IMG/VR virus record: IMGVR_UViG_3300036852_000653
Span: 1 to 46,142 of that record
DNA length: 46,142 bases
Origin: a virus
Strand: one strand, 5' to 3'
A program made the translations under genes and the position numbers. Of the stretch, positions 25,941 through 32,298 are shown one piece after another. The stretch's first letter is position 1; the number at the start of each line of letters is the position of its first letter. Under the pieces are notes generated by a model, which saw only the letters and a list, made by a program, of their open reading frames with translations, was not told the origin of the DNA and made no database searches.

Positions 25941-26633
25941 ATGACAGACGAATCTTCCTTGCCTCCCAGGTCGAACCGGGAACGTCGGGGCCTGGATCCC
26001 GGCATCCTGGAGTTCCTGCGGGAACTGGGACAGGACTTCAGTGTCGGCCACGAGCGGGAGCACCAGCTGGCCGAAGCCTCGGCCAGTGCCGCCCTGGAAC
26101 TCGCCGCCCAGCGCCTGACCGAGGAGATCAAGGCGATCCGCGAGCACTACGACACCATCCTCAAGGAGCGGGACGACCGCTACGCCGAGCGCTTCGACGC
26201 CCAGCAGATAGCCGTCCAGGCCGCCCTAGCCGAGCGGGAGAAGGCAGTGCTAGCGGCATTCCTGGCCAGCGAGAAGGCGATTGCTGCCGCCGCCGAGGCG
26301 TCCAAGGAGGCCATCGTCAAGTCCGAGGTCGGCGTCGAGAAGCGGGCCGACGCCGTCTACGTCACCCTGAACAAGCTCCAGGAGGCCTTGTCGGTGGTCA
26401 TGCCCCGCTCGGAGGCGGAGAACCGCTTCGGTGCCCAGGCCCAGATCATCAACGAACTGCGCAAGACCATGGAGGTCAACACCCTCGACCTGCGCGATCG
26501 GCTCAAGGCGGTGGAGGCGGCCAAGGTGGGCCAGACCATGGGACGGAGCGAGATGTTGCCCTGGATCCTCGCCGTCATCGCCCTCGTTGGGGTCGCCGTG
26601 ACCGTCATCGTCGCCTTCAGCGGCAAGTCCTAG
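25941..26633 (+). CDS. Coiled-coil protein with C-terminal membrane anchor
   Basis: 230 residues: polar start, a long coiled coil from about residue 25 to 200 (Ala/Glu/Lys-rich, with a KLQEALSVVMPRSEAENRF break), and one membrane helix at about 205-226 (MLPWILAVIALVGVAVTVIVAF). This type occurs in lysis regions of actinophages near holins. It might connect membrane and wall like a spanin-type protein, but actinobacterial phages often lack spanins and no function is established. Confidence 0.65.
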   Translation: MTDESSLPPRSNRERRGLDPGILEFLRELGQDFSVGHEREHQLAEASASAALELAAQRLTEEIKAIREHYDTILKERDDRYAERFDAQQIAVQAALAEREKAVLAAFLASEKAIAAAAEASKEAIVKSEVGVEKRADAVYVTLNKLQEALSVVMPRSEAENRFGAQAQIINELRKTMEVNTLDLRDRLKAVEAAKVGQTMGRSEMLPWILAVIALVGVAVTVIVAFSGKS

Positions 26634-26645
26634 AGAGGAGAGTCC

Positions 26646-26768
26646 TTGCTTGCCACCTTCGCTAGCCTCGTTGCTGATCCGTCCAAGCTGCCCGACGTCA
26701 TCGTCACCATTGTCGAGCAGTCGGTCCAATTCGCTCTGGCCATCTTTCGACTCACCGTTGGAGGCTGA
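26646..26768 (+). CDS. Small hydrophobic peptide (40 aa)
   Basis: A TTG start at 26646 just behind AGAGGAGAG gives LATFASLVADPSKLPDV... with a moderately hydrophobic C-terminal half (VTIVEQSVQFALAIFRL). The stop forms TGATGTG with the next starts. Placed in the lysis region; function unknown. Confidence 0.45.
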   Translation: MLATFASLVADPSKLPDVIVTIVEQSVQFALAIFRLTVGG

Positions 26769-26769
26769 T

Positions 26770-26949
26770 GTGGTTGCAATCTTGGAAGGACTCGGCGACA
26801 GCGTCGGCCGGGAGCTCCTCTTCGTCCTCGCCCAGGCCATCGACGGTCTGGGAGAGGGGGTCGAGTTCACTGGCGAGGAGCTGGAGAAGCTCGGCGCTCT
26901 CGCCCAGGCCCTGGCCGCCAAGGTCGAGGCCTTCAGCGGGCGAGCGTGA
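26770..26949 (+). CDS. Small acidic helical protein (59 aa)
   Basis: GTG 26770; MVAILEGLGDSVGRELLFVLAQ... is an amphipathic helical protein with strongly GC-biased third positions, unlike the overlapping frame from ATG 26768. No domain recognised. Confidence 0.5.
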   Translation: MVAILEGLGDSVGRELLFVLAQAIDGLGEGVEFTGEELEKLGALAQALAAKVEAFSGRA

Positions 26950-26968
26950 CCCACTGACATGGTTCGCG

Positions 26969-27214
26969 GTGGATCCGAATCCACTCACCTTCGCCCAGTT
27001 CGGGGTGTTAGGCCTGGTTGTCGTCGGCTTCATGCTCGGCTGGATCTGGGCCAAGCCGGCGGTGGACCGCCTCCAGCACGATCTCGACCGGGCCCTGGCC
27101 GATCTACGGCGCCTGGAGGAACTCGACCGGGAGGTGATCATCCCGGCCATCACCCGCTCCAGCGAGCTGATCCAGCGCATCAGCGAGGAACTCGGCCGCC
27201 GCAACGACCACTAG
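26969..27214 (+). CDS. Membrane protein with cytoplasmic coiled coil, holin-like context
   Basis: 81 residues from GTG 26969: one membrane helix (FGVLGLVVVGFMLGWIWA, residues 10-27) followed by a charged coiled coil (VDRLQHDLDRALADLRRLEELD) ending in RSSELIQRISEEL. This single-helix plus coiled-coil type is frequent in actinophage lysis cassettes and resembles accessory holins. The frame is open further upstream, but GC-biased codon use begins near 26948. The start has a weak RBS and is uncertain. Confidence 0.6.
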   Translation: MDPNPLTFAQFGVLGLVVVGFMLGWIWAKPAVDRLQHDLDRALADLRRLEELDREVIIPAITRSSELIQRISEELGRRNDH

Positions 27215-27217
27215 GAC

Positions 27218-27478
27218 GTGAAGACCCATTGTGTCCACGGCCATGCCTATGACGAACGCAACCTCTACATCGACAAGAGGGGGCGACCCAGATGTCGGAT
27301 CTGCAACCGTGAGCACACCCGCCGCTGGCGGGCCGAAAAGGCGAAGGAGGCTGTTCGCCTGGCTCGAGCAGCTGCGTCTGACGATGCTGGACTGGAACCT
27401 GCGGAGGAAGGGCTTTCCCGCCCTCCAGCGCTACCAGCTGGACGAGGCGCAGACGAGTGCCCGCCAGGCTGTGCATGA
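27218..27478 (+). CDS. Zinc-ribbon protein related to the HNH endonuclease tail
   Basis: GTG 27218. The first 45 residues (KTHCVHGHAYDERN... RCRICNREHTRRWRAEKAK) match the C-terminal zinc ribbon of the HNH enzyme at 19205-19681 almost position by position, with Cys4, Cys24 and Cys27 kept, but the HNH catalytic part is missing. After about 27350 the sequence looks out of frame: the overlapping frame (gene 27309-27563) has the better codon pattern. It is likely a remnant, or a stand-alone DNA-binding module. Confidence 0.55.
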   Translation: MKTHCVHGHAYDERNLYIDKRGRPRCRICNREHTRRWRAEKAKEAVRLARAAASDDAGLEPAEEGLSRPPALPAGRGADECPPGCA

Positions 27479-27563
27479 CGTGTCCGACGCGATCATCGAA
27501 CTGCAGACAACAGCCGAAGAGGCCGAGATCGTCCTCGACGATGCCAAGGAAGAGGGACCATGA
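27309..27563 (+). CDS. Small basic/helical protein, unknown (84 aa)
   Basis: The frame ending at 27563 contains RRRRLFAWLEQLRLTMLDWNLRR and a C-terminal helix (AVHDVSDAIIELQTTAEEAEIVLDDAK). The best upstream start is GTG 27309; a shorter form could start at ATG 27384. It overlaps the zinc-ribbon gene extensively and the next gene by four bases (ATGA). The N-terminal KRRRRLF patch suggests membrane or nucleic-acid contact. Confidence 0.5.
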   Translation: MSTPAAGGPKRRRRLFAWLEQLRLTMLDWNLRRKGFPALQRYQLDEAQTSARQAVHDVSDAIIELQTTAEEAEIVLDDAKEEGP

Positions 27564-27877
27564 ACTGGTTGCGCTCTCAACCGGCGCTGGCCGGCGCCAT
27601 CGCCTCGTTGATCGGCGTCGTCATCGGCATCTTCGTCGACAATCCCCAGCTGGCCGTCGCTCTCGGCGGGGTGTTCCTCGCCTTCGTCGGTGTGCGCCAG
27701 GTGGTCACCCCGGTGACGACCGCCGCCACCAAGATCACCGAGGCGGCGACACAGGCGGCCACCAAGACGGTGGAACAGCTCGACGAGACGGTGGTGGGCA
27801 CCACCGGGGAGGTGACCGATGCCGCTCGGGACATCGTGACATCTACGGTGCGCGAAGTGGTGGGCGGGTTACTGTGA
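27560..27877 (+). CDS. Holin-like two-helix membrane protein
   Basis: 105 residues: two membrane helices (about 9-26, ALAGAIASLIGVVIGIFV, and 31-47, LAVALGGVFLAFVGVRQ), then a Thr/Ala/Val-rich amphipathic tail (TTAATKITEAATQAATKTVEQLDETV). Size and topology fit a class II holin, which would release the lysin encoded 1.7 kb upstream. ATG 27560 overlaps the previous stop; the stop overlaps the next GTG. Confidence 0.6.
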   Translation: MNWLRSQPALAGAIASLIGVVIGIFVDNPQLAVALGGVFLAFVGVRQVVTPVTTAATKITEAATQAATKTVEQLDETVVGTTGEVTDAARDIVTSTVREVVGGLL

Positions 27878-27984
27878 ACTGGTGGACCGTCGTCGCGGGG
27901 GTGGGACTGTGGCTCGTCGTCGAATTGGCTCGTGGCTTGCTGGCCTGGTGCTTGCGGCCGCTTACGGACTGGGCGGAGGAGTAG
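27874..27984 (+). CDS. Tiny membrane protein (36 aa)
   Basis: GTG 27874 (GTGA overlap). MNWWTVVAGVGLWLVVELARG... is one membrane helix with an acidic end (DWAEE). It overlaps the secreted-protein gene at 27909 in another frame; both seem plausible, an arrangement recalling nested lysis genes. Confidence 0.45.
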   Translation: MNWWTVVAGVGLWLVVELARGLLAWCLRPLTDWAEE

Positions 27985-28097
27985 CCCTGGCCGATGGCTC
28001 GGGCGATTGCCACGGGGCCGAGAAGTGCGAGGACAACGACCAGGTGATCGTGTGCGTGCAGCCGGGCTCCTGCAGCTTCGGCGAGGAATCTAGGTAG
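27909..28097 (+). CDS. Small secreted cysteine-containing protein
   Basis: From GTG 27909, a 62-residue product: basic start (MARRRIGSW), hydrophobic core (LAGLVLAAAYGLGGG) and a VALA-DG signal-peptidase site, then an acidic exported part of about 35 residues with four cysteines (DCHGAEKCEDN... VCVQPGSC), able to form two disulphides. No lipobox. Last rightward gene of the late region; it overlaps the convergent gene at 28090 by eight bases, with no terminator between them. Confidence 0.55.
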   Translation: MARRRIGSWLAGLVLAAAYGLGGGVALADGSGDCHGAEKCEDNDQVIVCVQPGSCSFGEESR

Positions 28098-28353
28098 CGC
28101 TCACGTCACCGTCGAACTGTCGCACCTGAGTGCAGAGGTCAGGACCACTGCGCCACAGACGGTCGGGCATGGGGTGGTCATCAGTCGGTTGTCCGCAGTC
28201 GAGACAAGTACCGCCCTGGCGCTCGCCTCGTTGCCAGCGCTCGTACTCCTCATCCATGAACTCTTGGCGCTCGGCGATCCATCCTAGACGTACCCAGGAC
28301 TTCGTGTAGCCGTCCCATTCCTTGTGGATCAGTCGGCCAATCAGTTTCTTCAT
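28090..28353 (-). CDS. Small protein with C-terminal CxxC, unknown (87 aa)
   Basis: MKKLIGRLIHKEWDGYTKSW... with TCLDCGQPTDDHPMPD...DLCTQ, a probable zinc site, and a C-terminal RQFDG at the position of the recurrent junction motif (28109-28120). Last gene of the leftward operon; ATGA overlap with its upstream neighbour. Confidence 0.65.
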   Translation of the reverse strand: MKKLIGRLIHKEWDGYTKSWVRLGWIAERQEFMDEEYERWQRGERQGGTCLDCGQPTDDHPMPDRLWRSGPDLCTQVRQFDGDVSAT

Positions 28354-28562
28354 GACTTCATGTTCTCATCAGCGACAGGGCCCTCGATACGAGCGTCTCT
28401 CGGCCACTCCATGGCACAGACCGGGCAACGCCATGCCACGATCATGTCCCGCTCCCTGGAGTAGATACCGATGACTCTGGAGCCCCACTTGCCATCTGCC
28501 TCATAAGCCCACTCATCACCGCAGTTGGGGCAGGCGGGAAGCTCGCTGGCGTAGCGCTTCAC
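28350..28562 (-). CDS. Zinc-ribbon protein (70 aa)
   Basis: GTG start at 28562. Two CxxC knuckles (CPNC at about residues 11-14, CPVC at about 46-49) around a beta core form a typical zinc ribbon. Overlaps both neighbours by four bases. Possible nucleic-acid or protein-binding role; no function known. Confidence 0.7.
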   Translation of the reverse strand: MKRYASELPACPNCGDEWAYEADGKWGSRVIGIYSRERDMIVAWRCPVCAMEWPRDARIEGPVADENMKS

Positions 28563-28744
28563 CGTGCGGCACCACCGTCGAAGTGTCGTAGCGCTCGATG
28601 GAACTCTGACTCTCGCAGCAGCCGCTCCGCCGACTCCCGAACCAAGTGGTTGACGCTGTTCTTGCGTGCCCAGGTGGCGACGAGCGTAATGTCAGCCAAG
28701 AACAGGTCCCGCTCATAATCGGCGTGCTGGGTGGGTTCAGTCAT
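28559..28744 (-). CDS. Small helical protein, MTEPTQHA family (61 aa)
   Basis: Starts MTEPTQHADYERDLFLAD; helical body; ends RHFDGGAAR. The first eight residues are shared with the gene at 30000-30239 and the end carries the junction motif, indicating shuffling among the small genes of this operon. Function unknown. Confidence 0.65.
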   Translation of the reverse strand: MTEPTQHADYERDLFLADITLVATWARKNSVNHLVRESAERLLRESEFHRALRHFDGGAAR

Positions 28745-28977
28745 CGGATGTGGTCCATCCCGCCGGAGTCGAGTTCAGCCGCCTGCGCCGGGGTCAGAGA
28801 ACCGTCGAACTGTTGCGGGATGGCCCACTCAAAGAATTTGCCGGGGATATCAGCAGCGGCCTTGTGCTGCCATGGCGTCGGGTCGTCCCATTCGACTCGG
28901 TAGCGACCATTGCCGAGGTACTCGACCGCTGTGCCGAAGTCGCCCTTGAGCTTGTCGTAGACCCGCCTAGGCTCCAT
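28741..28977 (-). CDS. Small protein with SH3-like beta segment (78 aa)
   Basis: ATG 28977 lies within the end of the upstream gene; GGGAGAG provides the RBS, so the upstream gene's last codons (SDGRDD) double as this signal. The product MEPRRVYDKLKGDFGTAVEYLGNG... has a strand-rich N-terminal half. An internal QQFDG carries the motif at 28802-28813. Confidence 0.65.
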   Translation of the reverse strand: MEPRRVYDKLKGDFGTAVEYLGNGRYRVEWDDPTPWQHKAAADIPGKFFEWAIPQQFDGSLTPAQAAELDSGGMDHIR

Positions 28978-29188
28978 CGTCTCTCCCGTCAGACTGTCGC
29001 TCTCTGAGCCAAGCGATCTCTTCTCGGGCCATGTCCCGTTCTCGCCGCAGTCGCTCGATCTCCTCGACTGCTTCGTCCATGAGGTTCTGCACGTCGCCCT
29101 GACTGAGACGCCAGAACTCCACCTTGGACAATCCGTTCCAGTAGGCAACGATGTCCCGCTCGTAATCGGTGTGCTGATCGTCTATCAC
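28967..29188 (-). CDS. Coiled-coil small protein (73 aa)
   Basis: GTG 29188 (GTGA overlap). MIDDQHTDYERDIVAYWNG..., then a coiled coil (VEEIERLRRERDMAREEIAWL) and the recurrent end RQSDGRDDGA. QHTDYERD repeats the QHADYERD of the gene at 28559. Function unknown. Confidence 0.65.
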   Translation of the reverse strand: MIDDQHTDYERDIVAYWNGLSKVEFWRLSQGDVQNLMDEAVEEIERLRRERDMAREEIAWLRERQSDGRDDGA

Positions 29189-29484
29189 TCTTTATCGCCT
29201 CGTATATCGTCCGGTGCGCCCGTCCCGTCGGGTTGTGGCCTCGTCCGCTCCAGTTCAGCTTGCCGCTGGCCAAGCCACTCCGAGTAGCAGAAGTCCTCAT
29301 AGATGCACGCTTCAGTTCCGTCCCCGGGATGACAGATGCAGCGACCGGCCGGGCGTGGGTCCGGCACAGTGTCGGCGTGCTGGGTGGCTGCCCTCTCGGC
29401 TACGCCCTTAGCGGATCTCTCAGCGGGATCCGACCCAGCGCTTGCAACAGTATCGGCGTTACTTGGCGTGGACGGTGTAGCCAT
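29185..29484 (-). CDS. Small cysteine-containing protein (99 aa)
   Basis: ATG 29484 with GAGGTGA upstream; overlaps the next gene upstream by 26 bases. The N-terminal 35 residues are Ala/Ser/Thr-rich, the middle has CICHPGDGTEACIYEDFCYSEW (four Cys, one His), possibly metal-binding. A QHADTVPD segment and the QPDG motif link it to neighbouring genes. Confidence 0.6.
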   Translation of the reverse strand: MATPSTPSNADTVASAGSDPAERSAKGVAERAATQHADTVPDPRPAGRCICHPGDGTEACIYEDFCYSEWLGQRQAELERTRPQPDGTGAPDDIRGDKE

Positions 29485-29623
29485 ACGGCCCGATCACCTC
29501 GTTCAGGTCTTCGTAGGTGAGTCCCGCCTTGGCAATCACGGGAACGAAGGTCTGGAGGGCGGCAAGGATGCCGTTGAGGGCGTCTCGCACCCGCACGGTA
29601 TCGGCGCCCTGTCGCTTATCCAT
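29459..29623 (-). CDS. Small helical protein (54 aa)
   Basis: MDKRQGADTVRVRDALNGIL... is two helices followed by GLTYEDLNEVIGPYGYTVH. ATG 29623 sits inside the end of the upstream gene (eight-base overlap), with GGGGAGGGG as RBS, which supports translation. No known function. Confidence 0.6.
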   Translation of the reverse strand: MDKRQGADTVRVRDALNGILAALQTFVPVIAKAGLTYEDLNEVIGPYGYTVHAK

Positions 29624-29774
29624 CGGCGCGCCCCTCCCCGTCGACTAGTGCGGCCTCGGCGACCTCTAGAATCCACGCCAGCGAGTCCTCGGTGCTGCCC
29701 TTCAGTCGCAGCTTGCACTCACCCCGGATGTTCTGGAGAGCCATCTCAAGATGCTTGATCCGCTCGTCGCTCAT
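29616..29774 (-). CDS. Small helical protein (52 aa)
   Basis: MSDERIKHLEMALQNIRGEC... is a single helical hairpin with an acidic C-terminus. ATGA overlap with the upstream stop at 29771-29773. Unknown function. Confidence 0.6.
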   Translation of the reverse strand: MSDERIKHLEMALQNIRGECKLRLKGSTEDSLAWILEVAEAALVDGEGRADG

Positions 29775-30007
29775 GGCTCTAGTTTCCCAGCGTCAGCCCC
29801 GTCGAACTGTGCTTTCGCCTGCTTCGCAATCGCCAGCGCACACCCTGGGCAGTAGATCGGGATCAGGTCCGGTACCCGCCCGAGATAGTCAAGGCTCGAT
29901 GGTGCAGCCACAACGTCCACACCACAGCGGGAGCAGATCAGTAGAGCCGAACCGGACTCGGGCACGGGGAGGTCACTCAGCCTCGGACAGATGAGTCCGT
30001 CAGGCAT
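29771..30007 (-). CDS. Zinc-ribbon protein (78 aa)
   Basis: MPDGLICPRLSDLPVPES... with CSRC at about residues 25-28 and CPGC at 53-56, a zinc ribbon, then an AKQAKAQFDGADAG end carrying the junction motif. ATG 30007 follows GGGAGAGACG, a signal that lies inside the upstream gene's last codons. Confidence 0.65.
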   Translation of the reverse strand: MPDGLICPRLSDLPVPESGSALLICSRCGVDVVAAPSSLDYLGRVPDLIPIYCPGCALAIAKQAKAQFDGADAGKLEP

Positions 30008-30239
30008 CGTCTCTCCCGTCGGATTGTTCGTTGTCCCAGCGTCCCCACTCCACCCACTCCTCGGGCGTCTGAGGCTGCTTGGGGGCGCTGGACTGAGCGA
30101 TCCCATCGAAGTGTTGCAACACCAGCCACATGTCCTCTGCTGTGAAATGGTCCCAGAACCACTGGTCAGGCGGAATGTTGGCGAGGCGCTCCCGAATCTC
30201 GGCCAGCACAGTCTCGGCGTGCTGCGTCGGTTCAGTCAT
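30000..30239 (-). CDS. Small protein, MTEPTQHA family (79 aa)
   Basis: Starts MTEPTQHAETVLAEIRERL, has a Trp-rich middle (DQWFWDHFTAEDMWLVLQHFDG) and ends QSDGRDDA. It has two junction motifs (30016-30027 and 30103-30114), suggesting it was assembled from two older gene ends. Function unknown. Confidence 0.65.
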   Translation of the reverse strand: MTEPTQHAETVLAEIRERLANIPPDQWFWDHFTAEDMWLVLQHFDGIAQSSAPKQPQTPEEWVEWGRWDNEQSDGRDDA

Positions 30240-30462
30240 GTGCGGCCGTCCCGTCGGACTGTCGTTCCTCGATCACCATGTCGCAGGCGTATTCCATCGC
30301 CTTGATGACCTGGAGCGTGATCGGAGACAAACGCACGTCAGCACAATGGACATGGGCGTTCATCTCGTCCCGAGCGACGAAGAACTCGGTCGCCCGCTTC
30401 AACGCTTCGGCCACGTAGTAGAGCCTCGTCTCGACGATACTCTCGGCGATCTGTTCGCCCAT
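30232..30462 (-). CDS. Small helical protein (76 aa)
   Basis: MGEQIAESIVETRLYYVAEALKR... is predicted all-helical, ending IEERQSDGTAAHD with the junction motif. Overlaps both neighbours by a few bases. Unknown function. Confidence 0.65.
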   Translation of the reverse strand: MGEQIAESIVETRLYYVAEALKRATEFFVARDEMNAHVHCADVRLSPITLQVIKAMEYACDMVIEERQSDGTAAHD

Positions 30463-31016
30463 CAGAGCCTCGCCAGTACCATGAGCATGGCGTCCAGTAG
30501 AACCCTGGCAGTTGCCTGCTTCACCGCTCCGTGCGCCCCATCGAGGTAGGCCCGCAGTTCGGCGGCGGGGTCGAATGGCTGCTTCTCGGGGGAATCGATC
30601 CCCACTCGTTGATTCCAGGTCGGCACGTCGATACGCAATGCCTCGGCCGGGTAGGCGGTGTCGGGGTCGGGACCCACCGAGGCCAGGGGCTGAGGCTTGT
30701 CCCGGTTCAGCGCACGAGCCTTGATCCGGGCGTCCTCCTCCGTCCAGCCGTCCTTCACCAGATCAGCCACGATGGCGTCCTCCATCTGAGTGGCGAAGCC
30801 GGGCTCGAGCGCATCGGCCTTGGCTTGTGCCACCGCCGGGTCCACGCCTCCCACCCACTGCGCTTCGGAGAGTCCGGGCTTCACCCCGGCCTCGATCTCG
30901 GCGATGTGGCGGGCACAGAACACACCCCCCGGCACCGGCCACGCGTCGCAGTCAGAACGGCTGCACGAGGGACGGTACTCGTAGAGGACGCCTTCGGGGG
31001 GCTGGGGATCGCTCAC
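30462..31016 (-). CDS. Unknown protein with N-terminal zinc-binding motif (184 aa)
   Basis: GTG 31016 (GTGA overlap). A CSRSDCDAWPVPGGVFCARH cluster near residues 18-37 could bind zinc; the rest is a charged helical domain with DGWTEEDARIKARALNRD. The frame is open further upstream but that part is out of register with the GC-biased codon pattern. Co-transcribed with the recombination genes upstream. Confidence 0.65.
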   Translation of the reverse strand: MSDPQPPEGVLYEYRPSCSRSDCDAWPVPGGVFCARHIAEIEAGVKPGLSEAQWVGGVDPAVAQAKADALEPGFATQMEDAIVADLVKDGWTEEDARIKARALNRDKPQPLASVGPDPDTAYPAEALRIDVPTWNQRVGIDSPEKQPFDPAAELRAYLDGAHGAVKQATARVLLDAMLMVLARL

Positions 31017-31531
31017 GGCTCCGGCTCGTCGGGATACTCGGGCAGGTCGAGTGCCTCCTGGCCCAGCACCGAGGGCAGGATGGTGTCGAGGGAGTCGCGC
31101 AGGTTGTCGTTGCTGTCCGTCCAGTGGCTCACCTTGATCCTGCACTTCTCGCCGATGTGGGAACGCACCTGGGTGCCGGGAATCGACCAGCCGCCGTTGG
31201 GCTTCTCGACGGGTTCGACGCCGAAGGCCCGGGCGCAGTCGATGTTGAGCCGTTCAATGCCGTTGCCATCGCGCATGGGGATGGCCTTGGTCAGTGTGCG
31301 TCCGGTCTCCACATCGGTCACCGACCAGATGATCGCCGGCTTCTTGGTCGCTCCGCCGAAGCCGGAGGTCTCGCCCTTCTTCACATCGGCCAGCAGGGCG
31401 TCGCGCTCGCCGGTGGGGACGAGTCCCTGCTCGGGACTCCAGTCGATATCCCACTGCTCGTCGTCGGAGGCGGCAGGGCCCTCGGCGAACATCTTCTCCA
31501 GCTCCTCGTCCCGGTACTCATCGTCGCTCAC
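31013..31531 (-). CDS. Possible single-strand DNA-binding/recombination accessory protein
   Basis: GTG 31531 overlaps the ATPase stop. 172 residues: acidic N-terminus, then a beta-rich core (PAIIWSVTDVETGRTLTKAIP... GTQVRSHIGEKCRIKVSHW) and an acidic tail (DLPEYPDEPEP). An acidic tail after a beta core recalls SSB-type proteins, and genes next to Sak4-like ATPases often encode ssDNA-binding partners; the assignment is inference. Confidence 0.55.
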   Translation of the reverse strand: MSDDEYRDEELEKMFAEGPAASDDEQWDIDWSPEQGLVPTGERDALLADVKKGETSGFGGATKKPAIIWSVTDVETGRTLTKAIPMRDGNGIERLNIDCARAFGVEPVEKPNGGWSIPGTQVRSHIGEKCRIKVSHWTDSNDNLRDSLDTILPSVLGQEALDLPEYPDEPEP

Positions 31532-32298
31532 GCGCTTTCCTTTCTGACGGTGGCTTGGCTCTTGGCCTCGGCCTCGGCGTACTCCTTGGTTACCGCGTCC
31601 CACAGCTTCTCGAAAGTGGGATCCCAGACGTGGGGCTCGAGGGACCGGAAGCGGGATCCCGCCTCCCGGTTCGATCCGCTGGTGCGGAGCAGTCGACGGG
31701 GTGTGTCGAGCTCTTCGCCCGTCTTGGGGTTGTGGGTGATCTTGTCCAACTCACCGATGACCGACGCCCAGTGGGTGACGATGGAGGTGAGCCCGGGAGA
31801 GACGTCGGGAGAGCGCTTGCCGAGGCGCTCACGCACGCCAGCTATCACGATCATGTGCTTGCCCAGGCGTCGCAGGTCGGTGAGGATGCGTGCCACCTGG
31901 CCCTGGTTGGCGAGGTACTCGCCCTGCTCGGGGACAAACTGCATCACCGGCTTTCCCTGCTTGCCGGCGGCGAGGCCGGCGTCATGGATCTCGTCGATGA
32001 GCAGACGCTGGAGCGTGGTCAGGTCATCGACGACAATGGTGTCGTACTCGCCGGCGTTCTCCTTGCACCACCAGAAGATGCCCTCCATCTCCTTGTAGCC
32101 GGTGGGCCGGAACTCCAAGCCGGTCGCACCCTGGACAGCGACGGAAACCAGGCCGTCGTCAGTGTTGATGACGACTGGCCGGGGGGCGGTGAGAGCGAGA
32201 GTGGTCTTGCCCACCTTGGGATCCCCGTAGACGAGGATCCGCAGTCGCTCCCTGGCCAGTGAGATAGGGATTGGCGGTCGGATCACCGGGCCTGGCAT
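31528..32298 (-). CDS. Sak4-like RecA-fold ATPase
   Basis: 256 residues with Walker A GDPKVGKT (25-32), Walker B DTIVVDD (86-92) and a compact RecA-type core without the long RecA C-terminus. This is the AAA_24/Sak4 type, which in phages promotes single-strand annealing or replication-linked recombination. Its neighbours, a Cas4/RecB-like nuclease upstream and a possible ssDNA-binding protein downstream, form a common recombination cassette. Start ATG 32298 directly abuts the nuclease stop. Confidence 0.85.
   Translation of the reverse strand: MPGPVIRPPIPISLARERLRILVYGDPKVGKTTLALTAPRPVVINTDDGLVSVAVQGATGLEFRPTGYKEMEGIFWWCKENAGEYDTIVVDDLTTLQRLLIDEIHDAGLAAGKQGKPVMQFVPEQGEYLANQGQVARILTDLRRLGKHMIVIAGVRERLGKRSPDVSPGLTSIVTHWASVIGELDKITHNPKTGEELDTPRRLLRTSGSNREAGSRFRSLEPHVWDPTFEKLWDAVTKEYAEAEAKSQATVRKESA

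Larger units (their letters stand above)
28109..30262 (-). repeat. Nine-copy dispersed junction repeat (ACARTYCGACGG)
   Basis: On the minus (coding) strand the 12-mer ACA[G/A/C]T[T/C][C/T]GACGG and close variants occur at 28109, 28575, 28802, 28986, 29225, 29799, 30016, 30103 and 30251 (plus-strand left ends). Most copies sit at or near the 3' end of a small gene, encoding QFDG, HFDG, QSDG or QPDG; three are followed directly by the ribosome-binding site and start of the next gene. Confidence 0.75.

Noticed and set aside
31660-31700. tRNA-like GGTTCGATCC box
   Set aside because: It lies in the ATPase coding sequence and no acceptor, D or anticodon arms can be folded around it. I found no convincing tRNA in the window.
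30531-32098. Long plus-strand frames opposite the leftward recombination genes
   Set aside because: They run antisense to genes with clear ATPase and nuclease motifs and show no motifs themselves.
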